Part shown: in pieces, positions 1 through 6,185 of the stretch
Layout of the letters: each line of letters opens with the position of its first letter
How positions within the stretch are numbered: the stretch's first letter is position 1
Assembly: GCA_003483345.1 (NCBI GenBank)
Contig: DMWH01000188.1
Location: 2,851-11,442 of the forward strand
Direction: 5' to 3'
Source of the DNA: Clostridiales bacterium
Lineage (GTDB): Bacteria; Bacillota; Clostridia; Tissierellales; Sedimentibacteraceae
DNA length: 8,592 nucleotides
The notes under the pieces: generated by a model
Database searches by the model: none
The model's input: the letters and a program-made list of their open reading frames with translations, nothing else
What the model was told of the DNA's origin: nothing
Position numbers and translations under genes: made by a program

Positions 1-247
1 TGCAATGGAAGTAGCTGAAGTAATTCAGCCTCAATTTGCTGATACCGATATTGATTTTTTAGCAAAAATAGTTCAGACATATAGGGATTTAGATGCCTGG
101 AACCCTGACCTTGTGCTTGGAGAGGATGGTTATAACAGACTTATTGACATAATGAAGTTAGCAGGTGAAATTGAAGAAGGTGCTCCATATTCAGTAATAC
201 AGACACCTGAATTCGCAATAAAAGCAAAAGAAAACTACAAAAAATAA
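1..247 (+). CDS. ABC transporter substrate-binding protein, NMT1/SsuA-like (C-terminal part only)
   Basis: About 81 C-terminal residues of a protein whose start lies left of the window; the reading frame is open to the first base. The visible part includes the pattern IVQTYRDLDAWNPDLVL followed by GYNRLIDIMKLAGEI and a closing TPEFAIKAKENYKK. This resembles the C-terminal helices of periplasmic-binding-protein-like subunits of the NMT1/THI5/SsuA/TauA group, which capture a small organic solute outside the membrane for an ABC importer. The Met at base 5 is internal and not a start. The gene ends just before a strong terminator, so it is probably the last gene of its transport operon. It converges on the sigma-54 regulator gene, so a functional link to that cluster is possible but not shown. 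The family call comes from C-terminal resemblance only; the substrate is unknown. Confidence 0.65.
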   Translation, partial: AMEVAEVIQPQFADTDIDFLAKIVQTYRDLDAWNPDLVLGEDGYNRLIDIMKLAGEIEEGAPYSVIQTPEFAIKAKENYKK

Positions 248-253
248 CATACA

Positions 254-282
254 AAATCCGAGGAGAATAACTCCTCGGATTT
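254..282. terminator. Bidirectional rho-independent terminator between convergent genes
   Basis: A perfect 12-bp stem pairs 254-265 with 271-282 around a 5-base AATAA loop, with a GC-rich core (CCGAGGAG/CTCCTCGG). On the plus strand the stem ends in TTT and runs into TTATCTT. On the minus strand it ends in TTTT. It lies 6 bases after the transporter stop codon and about 58 bases after the regulator stop on the opposite strand, so it can end both convergent transcripts. Confidence 0.9.
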
Positions 283-290
283 ATCTTATA

Positions 291-337
291 TAAATGGCAC
301 CATTTAAATATGTTGTTCCGTTGTTTCCGGCACAATT
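291..337. repeat. Two small palindromes, REP-like, next to the regulator stop codon
   Basis: Two palindromes lie between the shared terminator and the regulator stop. The first is TAAATGG/CCATTTA with a 2-base centre (291-306). The second is GTTCCG, 7 bases, CGGCAC (315-333), with one mismatch in the stem. The second is followed by AATT, giving the 10-mer CGGCACAATT at 328-337. The same 10-mer in the same orientation follows a similar hairpin at 6021-6042, on the other side of the enzyme cluster. They may be decayed copies of a dispersed palindromic element. The resemblance is short, so the family assignment is tentative. Confidence 0.35.
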
Positions 338-339
338 AA

Positions 340-1710
340 TTATTTCTCTATTCTATACTTCTTCATTTTCTGTTGCAAAGTCTGACGGGGTATTTCCAAA
401 TACTCTGCTGCTTTTGTTACATTTTTATTAGAAATCAATAGTGCTTCTTCAATCATTTTTATCTCCATATCTTCTAAAGAATGTTTTAATGGCTTTTCTT
501 TACGGCTATAATTCCGCATTTTATTTATGTCTTTACTTTTTAAAACTGTTTCACCTTTTTTAACATTAAGTATTGCTGATTCAATAAAGTTTTCAAGTTC
601 ACGAACATTACCCGGCCATTCATAAGTAAGCATAAAACTTTTAACCTCTGGTGATATATGGGTTATATTTTTTTCAAAAATTCTATTGTATTTTTTAATA
701 AAATATTCAGACAAAACTTCAATATCTTCGATTCTTTCCCTAAGTGGCATTATGTCGATATTAACAACGGAAAGTCTATAATATAAATCATTTCTAATAT
801 ATTTATGGCTTAATATATCATTAGTGCATATATTCGTTGCTGCTATAATCCTCACATCAAACTTTCGTTCTATATTTTCACCTATTCTTCTAACAGCTCC
901 GCTTTCTATTGCTCTTAATAGTTTTGACTGCAAGTAGATAGGCATACATTGAAGTTCATCCAAAAATAAAGTTCCACCGTCACATGCTTCAAATAGTCCT
1001 TTTTTATCTATAGCTCCTGTATAGCTACCCTTACTTGTACCAAAAAATATGCTTTCTAATAAATTTTCCGGAACAGCAGAACAATTTTGAGCTATAAATG
1101 GTTTGCCTTTTCGATTAGATGCATTATGTATACCATGAGCAAATAGTTCTTTTCCTGTACCGGTCTCACCAGTTATGAACACCGGGGATGGTGATTTAGC
1201 AATATGTTTAGCGTATTCAACTAACTCTTTCATTCTTTTATTCTTGCATATAATATCTTCTAAAAAATAAGTTGCATTATATCCTAAGTTTAAGCATTTA
1301 GGTTTCATTTCTAATAAATTGTAATCAGAACTTTTTTCTCTTTCTAAACAATTGTTTTTTTCAGAACCATTAATCATCTTTGATAGTTCAATGGCACCAA
1401 CAACAATTCCTTCATGTTTAATTGGAAATGATATATTATCCGTATATATATCATCTACATATGGATTTTTTATTAGTTGTTCTTTTTTCAGAACTACCAT
1501 TTCTTTTTCCATACATTCGTAAAGAGAACTGGTTGATTTGTCTAAATTATAAAAAACATCAAACAATTTTTTACCGACAATCGATTCTTCAATTCTATTA
1601 TCAACATCAGGATTAAACTTTACTGAAAAGAGAATTGTTCCCTCGGTATTTATAATTGTTATACCATCAATGTAATTCATTTCTTTAAATAAGTCCAAAA
1701 TAATCACCAT
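340..1710 (-). CDS. Sigma-54-dependent activator, PAS-AAA+-Fis type (RocR-like architecture)
   Basis: Enhancer-binding activator of sigma-54 RNA polymerase, 456 aa. A PAS-like sensor spans about residues 10-112. The AAA+ domain spans about 152-385, with Walker A GETGTGKE (181-188), Walker B GGTLFLDEL (245-253), sensor I IIAATN and the WPGNVREL motif (365-372). The sigma-54 contact loop reads GSYTGA (228-233) instead of the usual GAFTGA. A Fis-type helix-turn-helix lies near the C terminus (about 428-450). There is no receiver domain, so activation is probably by a ligand bound to the PAS-like part, as in RocR-type regulators of amino-acid catabolism. It lies downstream of three leftward enzyme genes, the first of which has a sigma-54-type promoter, so it is their likely activator. 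It has its own sigma-A promoter. The start is uncertain: no good ribosome-binding site precedes the ATG at 1710. A TTG five codons in, or the Met at residue 11, would also preserve the PAS region. Confidence 0.9.
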   Translation of the reverse strand: MVIILDLFKEMNYIDGITIINTEGTILFSVKFNPDVDNRIEESIVGKKLFDVFYNLDKSTSSLYECMEKEMVVLKKEQLIKNPYVDDIYTDNISFPIKHEGIVVGAIELSKMINGSEKNNCLEREKSSDYNLLEMKPKCLNLGYNATYFLEDIICKNKRMKELVEYAKHIAKSPSPVFITGETGTGKELFAHGIHNASNRKGKPFIAQNCSAVPENLLESIFFGTSKGSYTGAIDKKGLFEACDGGTLFLDELQCMPIYLQSKLLRAIESGAVRRIGENIERKFDVRIIAATNICTNDILSHKYIRNDLYYRLSVVNIDIMPLRERIEDIEVLSEYFIKKYNRIFEKNITHISPEVKSFMLTYEWPGNVRELENFIESAILNVKKGETVLKSKDINKMRNYSRKEKPLKHSLEDMEIKMIEEALLISNKNVTKAAEYLEIPRQTLQQKMKKYRIEK

Positions 1711-1806
1711 CCCAAGTAAATCTTAAAAAAAAGTACTATGATTAAGCCATTAAAATCTATCAATATATGTGAAATTAATCACAAGTAGTAATATTTAATT
1801 CTTTTA

Positions 1807-1835
1807 ATCATATCATATCTTATTTTAAATGTAAA
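1807..1835 (-). promoter_or_regulatory. Sigma-A promoter of the sigma-54 activator gene
   Basis: On the minus strand, TTTACA (1830-1835) is separated by 17 bases from TATGAT (1807-1812). A TG one base upstream of the -10 makes it an extended -10. Transcription would start near 1800, leaving a leader of about 90 bases before the 1710 start codon. No sigma-54 motif is seen here, so the activator seems to be made independently of its own sigma factor. Confidence 0.65.
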
Positions 1836-1860
1836 GTTTGTATAAGAAGGATATAAAATA

Positions 1861-1899
1861 GAAAGATGTTTAAGATACTGCTATTTTTCAACACCTTTC
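1861..1899 (-). terminator. Possible weak terminator after the MmgE/PrpD gene
   Basis: In the leftward transcript GAAAGGTGTT (1890-1899) pairs with AACATCTTTC (1861-1870), with one G-U pair and a 19-base loop, followed by TATTTTATAT. The wobble works only on the minus-strand RNA, which fits termination of the upstream enzyme operon about 80-120 bases past its stop codon. The long loop and broken U-run make it weak, so some readthrough into the activator gene is likely. Confidence 0.35.
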
Positions 1900-1977
1900 T
1901 CTAGCTTATAATACTGTTAAATATGTTAGGTTCATTATTCATAAACCATTTCGTCCATTAATAAATCTATGAATGAT

Positions 1978-3315
1978 TTAAGAACCTGAGTAAAGAAATC
2001 TATTAATCTCGTCAATTAACACACAAATTGGCAATTCTAGTTCGTATTTTGCCATTTTTAATATCCGTTCCTGTGCGGATTGTGTAATAACCGGAATAGT
2101 TAAACGTTTAAATTTATCACTAATCCAATCAATTCCAATGTTTTCGTGTGCTTCACCCCTTGGTTCGCATTCCGATGAAACATATTTTTCATTATTATTG
2201 GTTATTATCTCGGCACGGCATATGCGTTTTTGGGGAAATTGCTTATCAATATCAGGATCAGCTTGAAAGGAAAGCTTGCTCATCATCGATATTATATCCG
2301 GATTTTTAAAAGCTTCACCTTTAATTTGATTTAGCCCAAAATCTCCGTTTACTATGGCAGCAGCTACGGGATAAGCAATATTATACTGGGCTTCGTCTGA
2401 TGTTTTGGGAATCATCTTCGAAAGCATGGTGGCGGGTTTAAAAGTATAAATTGTAACATTTTTGATATCCTTATGAGTAATTCCATTATTGCGCATAATC
2501 TCAAGGCATGAATCAATAGCCGGGTGTGCCCATCTGCAGCAGGTATATGGTTTGAAGTACAGATTCATTATTTCATAGTTATCCTGCAAATCATCAAGAT
2601 AATGTCTGTATTCATCTGCTTCAAGCAAATTTTTATTGCCCGTAAACCCGCATAAGGTTTCCATTACAGCAAGAGCACCTATCATAACACCGAAGGGAAC
2701 CCCATCCTTATTCATTGAAGGGTACTCTACAGACCTTATTCCCGGAACTAAAGGAGCATTAAACTCGGCAACCGACAATACATTATTCATTTGTTCCTTG
2801 GTAAATCTGTAAATACGACCTACCCCTGCAGCTGTGCCCACAGCTCCGAAGGTTCCGCTGCTATGGGCAAATTTATAATAATCCATAATTGCCTGTCCCA
2901 TACGAATAGTTGTTTCGTAAGATACCACCAATGTTGTAAGTAACTCCTTATAGCTTATTTCCTTTTCATATGCTGCAGCTAAAATACCTCCAATAAAAGA
3001 TGTTCCCGGATGAGCCCTGATTATATTATGGCCGTCATCGATATCATAGGCATTTGACGAATGACCCATTACAGTTGCTGCTCCCATAAAAGAAAAACGT
3101 TCCTTAGACCCTATTACTGCAATATTACCTAGTCCGAACACCGACTTGGCCAAGCTTACTCCTGTCATAAACAGCTCGCTGCAGCTTCCAATCAACAGCG
3201 CGCCCAAAAGATCTATAAAACATACCTTGGCACGAATTTGTACTTCTTCAGGTAAATCATCCCACTTAGTATTTAATATAAAATTTTCAAGTTTGTAATT
3301 ACTTTCAAAATGCAT
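1978..3315 (-). CDS. MmgE/PrpD family protein
   Basis: 445 aa, the usual length for the MmgE/PrpD family. Known members include 2-methylcitrate dehydratase, cis-aconitate decarboxylase and iminodisuccinate epimerase, so they act on small di- or tricarboxylic acids in the cytoplasm without an Fe-S cluster. Family features seen: NAYDIDDGH with HPG following (Asp91, 93 and 94, His96, His102), FAHSSGTFGAVGTAA (His151), the SMNKDGVPFG stretch (Lys203) and KPYTCCRWAHPAID (Lys255, Cys260, Arg261, His264). These are the likely active-site positions by family analogy. The start has a good AGAGGG site 7 bases upstream. It is the third enzyme gene of the leftward cluster, 102 bases after the racemase gene. 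Its substrate is not predictable. Pairing with a racemase and an amino-acid dehydrogenase suggests a carboxylic or imino acid linked to amino-acid breakdown rather than the methylcitrate cycle, since no prpB/prpC-like gene is nearby. Confidence 0.9.
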   Translation of the reverse strand: MHFESNYKLENFILNTKWDDLPEEVQIRAKVCFIDLLGALLIGSCSELFMTGVSLAKSVFGLGNIAVIGSKERFSFMGAATVMGHSSNAYDIDDGHNIIRAHPGTSFIGGILAAAYEKEISYKELLTTLVVSYETTIRMGQAIMDYYKFAHSSGTFGAVGTAAGVGRIYRFTKEQMNNVLSVAEFNAPLVPGIRSVEYPSMNKDGVPFGVMIGALAVMETLCGFTGNKNLLEADEYRHYLDDLQDNYEIMNLYFKPYTCCRWAHPAIDSCLEIMRNNGITHKDIKNVTIYTFKPATMLSKMIPKTSDEAQYNIAYPVAAAIVNGDFGLNQIKGEAFKNPDIISMMSKLSFQADPDIDKQFPQKRICRAEIITNNNEKYVSSECEPRGEAHENIGIDWISDKFKRLTIPVITQSAQERILKMAKYELELPICVLIDEINRFLYSGS

Positions 3316-3355
3316 AGCCTATCCCTCTTTCAGTTTCTGTTAGTATAATAATTAT

Positions 3356-3385
3356 ATTATAACACAAATTAAAAATGCCAAACAA
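3356..3385 (-). promoter_or_regulatory. Possible internal sigma-A promoter before the MmgE/PrpD gene
   Basis: On the minus strand a perfect TATAAT (3356-3361) sits 18 bases after TTGTTT (3380-3385). It lies within the 102-base gap between racemase and MmgE/PrpD genes, with a 5' leader of about 35 bases. The -35 matches only half the consensus and the region is very AT-rich, so this is tentative. If real, the third enzyme could be made without the sigma-54 promoter. Confidence 0.3.
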
Positions 3386-3417
3386 GGTGTCAAAAACTGC
3401 AGGTTTTATTATAAATG

Positions 3418-4518
3418 TTACTGTTTGACGTATTTAATGTTTACATGTTTTGTACAGAAAGAATACAACAAGGGTGCATATGACAAATAAAAGGATACTA
3501 CGTCCCCTGCCTTCCAATGCCTGAAGCTATCCTCAATATCCAAAATGGTGTGATCGCTGCTGCATCCGATTACTTTTATTCCGGCATCAAGGGGAAAAAG
3601 TTTCATAGAATCCCCTATATCCTGGCTGCCGATAGCGGCAATAGCTCGTTTTCGAAGCCCTTTATCTTCAAACTCCACCTTATTGCCTGCCCAATTTATG
3701 CTACTTTGTCCGAAAGGACGGGATGGCTTTACATTTACTTCAATTAATTCGGCTTTAAGTACAAAAGTATCCTCATTTATCCCATCAATGACAACACCCC
3801 GGTTTATTCTTATGTTTCTTGGATTTGCTATCGCACCGCCGATTCTAAGGTGATTAATCCCTTCCGGTAGCCCTTCATTTTGCATAAGAGTCAGGCTTAC
3901 TGAACTTCCTCCCGAAATTATTTCCAATTTTCTATTTATCTTATTTTCTATTAGTCTTGCAGCAGATATTAGCGTACCTAAGTTTTCTTTGGTGGGAAGT
4001 ATGGAACCGAAACAAGCAAAGGATGAGCCTATACCCATCAGGTATAAATTATGAAGCTTGCATTCAATGAAAACAGCAAGTGTACATAATTCATCGGCAT
4101 CTATTATTCCTTCACGCAAATCACCGACATCAAGCATCAATATGACTTTATGCTTTTTGCCCAAAGAACCTGCTTCGTGATTTAAAGCTTTTAAGATTTC
4201 TCTCTCTGTATTCAGGCTTATGTCACAAAACCTTACCACATCATTTGCCTCTGACAGCATGGGGGTTCTGATAAGCATTGTTACGATTTCCGGAAATCTT
4301 TTTTTAATGCCTTTAAGATGAATAACTCTTGAAGAGGCAATCTGGGCACATCCCCCTTGACTGTAAGCACGGGCAATATTTAAATCCCCATCTGAAAATT
4401 TTATGACACCTGCCACAGAAACGCCCTGTTTTCTACAGTATTCGGTCATAACCTGTGCATTATTTCTTATGTATGAAGTATTTACCTCTAAAATAGGGTA
4501 TTTATTATATTTTTTCAC
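3418..4518 (-). CDS. PLP-dependent amino-acid racemase, alanine/ornithine racemase family
   Basis: 366 aa, alanine-racemase-like fold type III PLP enzyme closest in pattern to clostridial ornithine racemase (Orr). It should interconvert L and D forms of an amino acid in the cytoplasm. The PLP lysine is Lys40 in VAGVIKFS, in the N-terminal barrel. Typical Orr-like stretches follow: LIRTPMLSEANDVVRF, ISLNTE, LMLDVGDLREG, IISGGSSVSL, LPEGINHLRIG, KGLRKRAIAAIG and GCSSDHTILD. Length and order match the family, and there is no separate C-terminal alanine-racemase domain as in Alr. The start is GTG, supported by AGGAGGA 4 bases upstream; no upstream ATG fits. It follows the alanine-dehydrogenase-like gene by 47 bases with no terminator, so they are probably co-transcribed from the sigma-54 promoter. 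None of the other genes of the Stickland ornithine pathway (oraS, oraE, ord, ortA, ortB) is present, so ornithine is not assured as the substrate. Confidence 0.88.
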   Translation of the reverse strand: MKKYNKYPILEVNTSYIRNNAQVMTEYCRKQGVSVAGVIKFSDGDLNIARAYSQGGCAQIASSRVIHLKGIKKRFPEIVTMLIRTPMLSEANDVVRFCDISLNTEREILKALNHEAGSLGKKHKVILMLDVGDLREGIIDADELCTLAVFIECKLHNLYLMGIGSSFACFGSILPTKENLGTLISAARLIENKINRKLEIISGGSSVSLTLMQNEGLPEGINHLRIGGAIANPRNIRINRGVVIDGINEDTFVLKAELIEVNVKPSRPFGQSSINWAGNKVEFEDKGLRKRAIAAIGSQDIGDSMKLFPLDAGIKVIGCSSDHTILDIEDSFRHWKAGDVVSFYLSYAPLLYSFCTKHVNIKYVKQ

Positions 4519-4522
4519 TTAT

Positions 4523-4529
4523 TCCTCCT
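4523..4529 (-). promoter_or_regulatory. Ribosome-binding site deciding the GTG start of the racemase gene
   Basis: AGGAGGA on the minus strand, 4 bases before the GTG at 4516-4518. It is a near-perfect anti-16S match and fixes the unusual start codon. Confidence 0.85.
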
Positions 4530-4565
4530 ATGCATATAAATCTTTATATTCAATTATTATTTTTA

Positions 4566-5732
4566 TTAATATACATAGTAGTTTGTAGATTTAGTAGTAG
4601 TAGCCGGGGGTGCATAATCAAGTTCCCTATCTTTAATACCTAAAATTACTTCCGGAGGAATCCATGGTTTATTCTGTATTCCGCTTGTTTCCTCGTGAGT
4701 CAGGTACCCCTTGTATGCTGTCAGGCTTCGCCTTAAATATCCATCCTTTACACAGGCTTCCACAACCCCGTCATTTAAAATGCTTAAGATTGCCGGAAGC
4801 ATCTCTGCGGCATATGCAACTGATGTTGAATGTGCCACGGCTCCGGGTATATTGCTTACACAATAATGAACAACACCGTTAACAACATAACGCGGATTGT
4901 CATGATGAGTTTCATGAGATGATTCTATGGCACCCGGATCATCATTGCTTATATCCACTAATACAGAGCCCGGCTCCATAAGTTTCAGCATTTCTTTGTC
5001 AATAAGAAAATCCTTTCGATGCTTTGGCCATTTTACGGCATTAATTACCATATCTGTCTGCGGCAAAACTGATGCAATAGTTTCTTTTGTACAGAACATG
5101 GTGTTGATTTTGCTGTTATATTTATCACTTAACATCCTTAGAATACCGACATTAATATCCATTACTGTAACATTGGCACCAAGAGCATATAGGACTGACA
5201 AAGCATTTTGTCCTACAATACCTCCTCCTAAAATCAAAACATTCATTCCCGGTGCACCGGCAAAACCCCCAACATACTTTCCTTTGCCTCCGTTAATTGT
5301 AAGCATGGATTCAAGACCAAAAAGTGCACCTTGCTTTCCTGCGGCTTCACAGTTGGGTGAACCGTAACGATGGCAGTCTTCAGCAGTAAATGCAATACAC
5401 TTACTCTTTAAAATCGCATCCACCTTTTCAGGATGGCCGGCAGGATGGATGCAACCTAAAATTATTTGATTTTCACGAATCAAACCATATTCGCTTTCTT
5501 CAAATTCCTTAACCTTGGCAACCATATCACAGCGGCGGTACATTTCTTCGGCACTGTCTACAATTTCCGCTCCTGCCTTTTTAAATGCTTCATTTGAAAA
5601 TCCCGCTGCTTTGCCGCAATCTTTCTGAGTCAAAACTATATGTCCTGCACCAACTATTGTTGCAACCTCTGTAGGTGTGCATATAACTCGATACTCACCT
5701 TCCTTAATATCTTTAAGTATACCAAATATCAT
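4566..5732 (-). CDS. Alanine dehydrogenase-like NAD-dependent amino-acid dehydrogenase
   Basis: 388 aa, alanine dehydrogenase/transhydrogenase-like family. Alanine dehydrogenase reversibly converts L-alanine, NAD and water to pyruvate, ammonia and NADH. The catalytic set of the family is kept: Arg15, Lys75 (in VKEF), His96 (in CIHPAGHP) and an Asp at 264 (VDISND). The NAD site shows LGGGIVGQNA (168-177) and an acidic Asp192 at the end of the next strand, favouring NAD over NADP. The C-terminal core motif NGVVHYCVSNIPGAV is also present. It is divergent: alanine dehydrogenases usually have AVPRTST where this has AVAHSTS, and SEVAGR where this has CEAAGK. It also has a short unusual tail rich in Thr, Ser and Tyr. 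The substrate may therefore be another small amino acid. AGGAGG lies 8 bases before the ATG. It is the first gene after the sigma-54 promoter. Confidence 0.85.
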   Translation of the reverse strand: MIFGILKDIKEGEYRVICTPTEVATIVGAGHIVLTQKDCGKAAGFSNEAFKKAGAEIVDSAEEMYRRCDMVAKVKEFEESEYGLIRENQIILGCIHPAGHPEKVDAILKSKCIAFTAEDCHRYGSPNCEAAGKQGALFGLESMLTINGGKGKYVGGFAGAPGMNVLILGGGIVGQNALSVLYALGANVTVMDINVGILRMLSDKYNSKINTMFCTKETIASVLPQTDMVINAVKWPKHRKDFLIDKEMLKLMEPGSVLVDISNDDPGAIESSHETHHDNPRYVVNGVVHYCVSNIPGAVAHSTSVAYAAEMLPAILSILNDGVVEACVKDGYLRRSLTAYKGYLTHEETSGIQNKPWIPPEVILGIKDRELDYAPPATTTKSTNYYVY

Positions 5733-5755
5733 ACAAATTTCCTCCTAAATAAAAA

Positions 5756-5851
5756 TAACCATAATGTCCAGTCTTCTCCTACAAAAAACATGTTGCAATT
5801 CTAATACCAACTATTATAAGATATGAAAATTATACAACAACATTATGGTTA
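5756..5851. repeat. Perfect 12-bp inverted repeat bracketing the sigma-54 promoter
   Basis: TAACCATAATGT (5756-5767) and its exact reverse complement ACATTATGGTTA (5840-5851) are 72 bases apart. One arm lies in the leader of the dehydrogenase gene and the other about 60 bases upstream of the predicted transcription start. A second perfect 9-bp pair, TACCAACTA (5805-5813) and TAGTTGGTA (5850-5858), overlaps the first at its upstream arm and covers the -24 element. The layout looks like paired operator sites for a looping regulator, but no known motif is recognised. Confidence 0.5.
5794..5810 (-). promoter_or_regulatory. Sigma-54 promoter of the dehydrogenase-racemase-MmgE/PrpD cluster
   Basis: The minus strand reads TTGGTATTAGAATTGCAA. 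The -24 GG (5807-5808) and -12 GC (5795-5796) are exactly 10 bases apart, as required, within TTGGYA and TTGCAA contexts that match the sigma-54 consensus. Transcription would start near 5784, leaving about 50 bases before the ATG at 5732. An encoded sigma-54 activator in the same cluster makes the call stronger. A candidate upstream activator site is TTGT, 6 bases, ACAA at 5909-5922, about 130 bases upstream of the start, but this is weak. Confidence 0.8.
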
Positions 5852-5966
5852 GTTGGTAAAAACGTTGAAAAACTAATAATTATGATAACATTTATATTAT
5901 ATTAAAAGTTGTCCTTTTACAAGTTTTTCTATAATATAAATTAATTTGTTCATAAATTACAAAATT

Positions 5967-6182
5967 GGTGACGTAATTACGGCACCTCTTTAGTTGTAAT
6001 TTTATTAATTTTTAATAATAGTGCCTTAATAACGGCACAATTGAACTTATTATGGAAATTTGCGAATATAAAGAAAGAGCTATTGGCATAGCCAAAAGCC
6101 CTATTCCCCATTGCTGCTTTATTGGGACGTACCTTTATGCTTAATCTAAAGACTATCCCTAAGCAAGAAGATGTGTCCCCAT
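5967..6182. repeat. Palindrome-rich intergenic stretch, possible REP/MITE-like remnant
   Basis: No convincing gene lies between the gerM stop and the sigma-54 promoter. Instead there are several hairpins. GGTGACGTAA/TTACGGCACC (5967-5986) is a 20-bp palindrome with one mismatched pair. GTGCC, 8 bases, GGCAC (6021-6038) is perfect and is followed by AATT. A longer hairpin surrounds TTGGC/GCCAA near 6078-6102. Two inverted copies of an ATNGGGAC-type sequence stand at about 6122-6134 and 6170-6182. The style resembles the non-autonomous palindromes associated with REP-type transposases in Firmicutes, but no transposase is present. The first palindrome is followed on the minus strand by AATTTTG and might also end the gerM transcript. 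Confidence 0.4.
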
Positions 6183-6185
6183 ACA

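Noticed and set aside
3388..3393. Perfect TTGACA on the minus strand before the MmgE/PrpD gene
   Set aside because: No acceptable -10 lies 16-18 bases downstream, and the nearby TATAAT is 26 bases away, so this hexamer is probably chance.
3418..4518. Assignment of the racemase as part of the Stickland ornithine pathway
   Set aside because: The ornithine aminomutase, diaminopentanoate dehydrogenase and thiolase genes that normally accompany orr are absent; only family resemblance supports ornithine.
4927..5367. 146-residue rightward reading frame opposite the dehydrogenase gene
   Set aside because: It is a shadow of the strongly supported alanine dehydrogenase-like gene on the other strand and shows no domain of its own.
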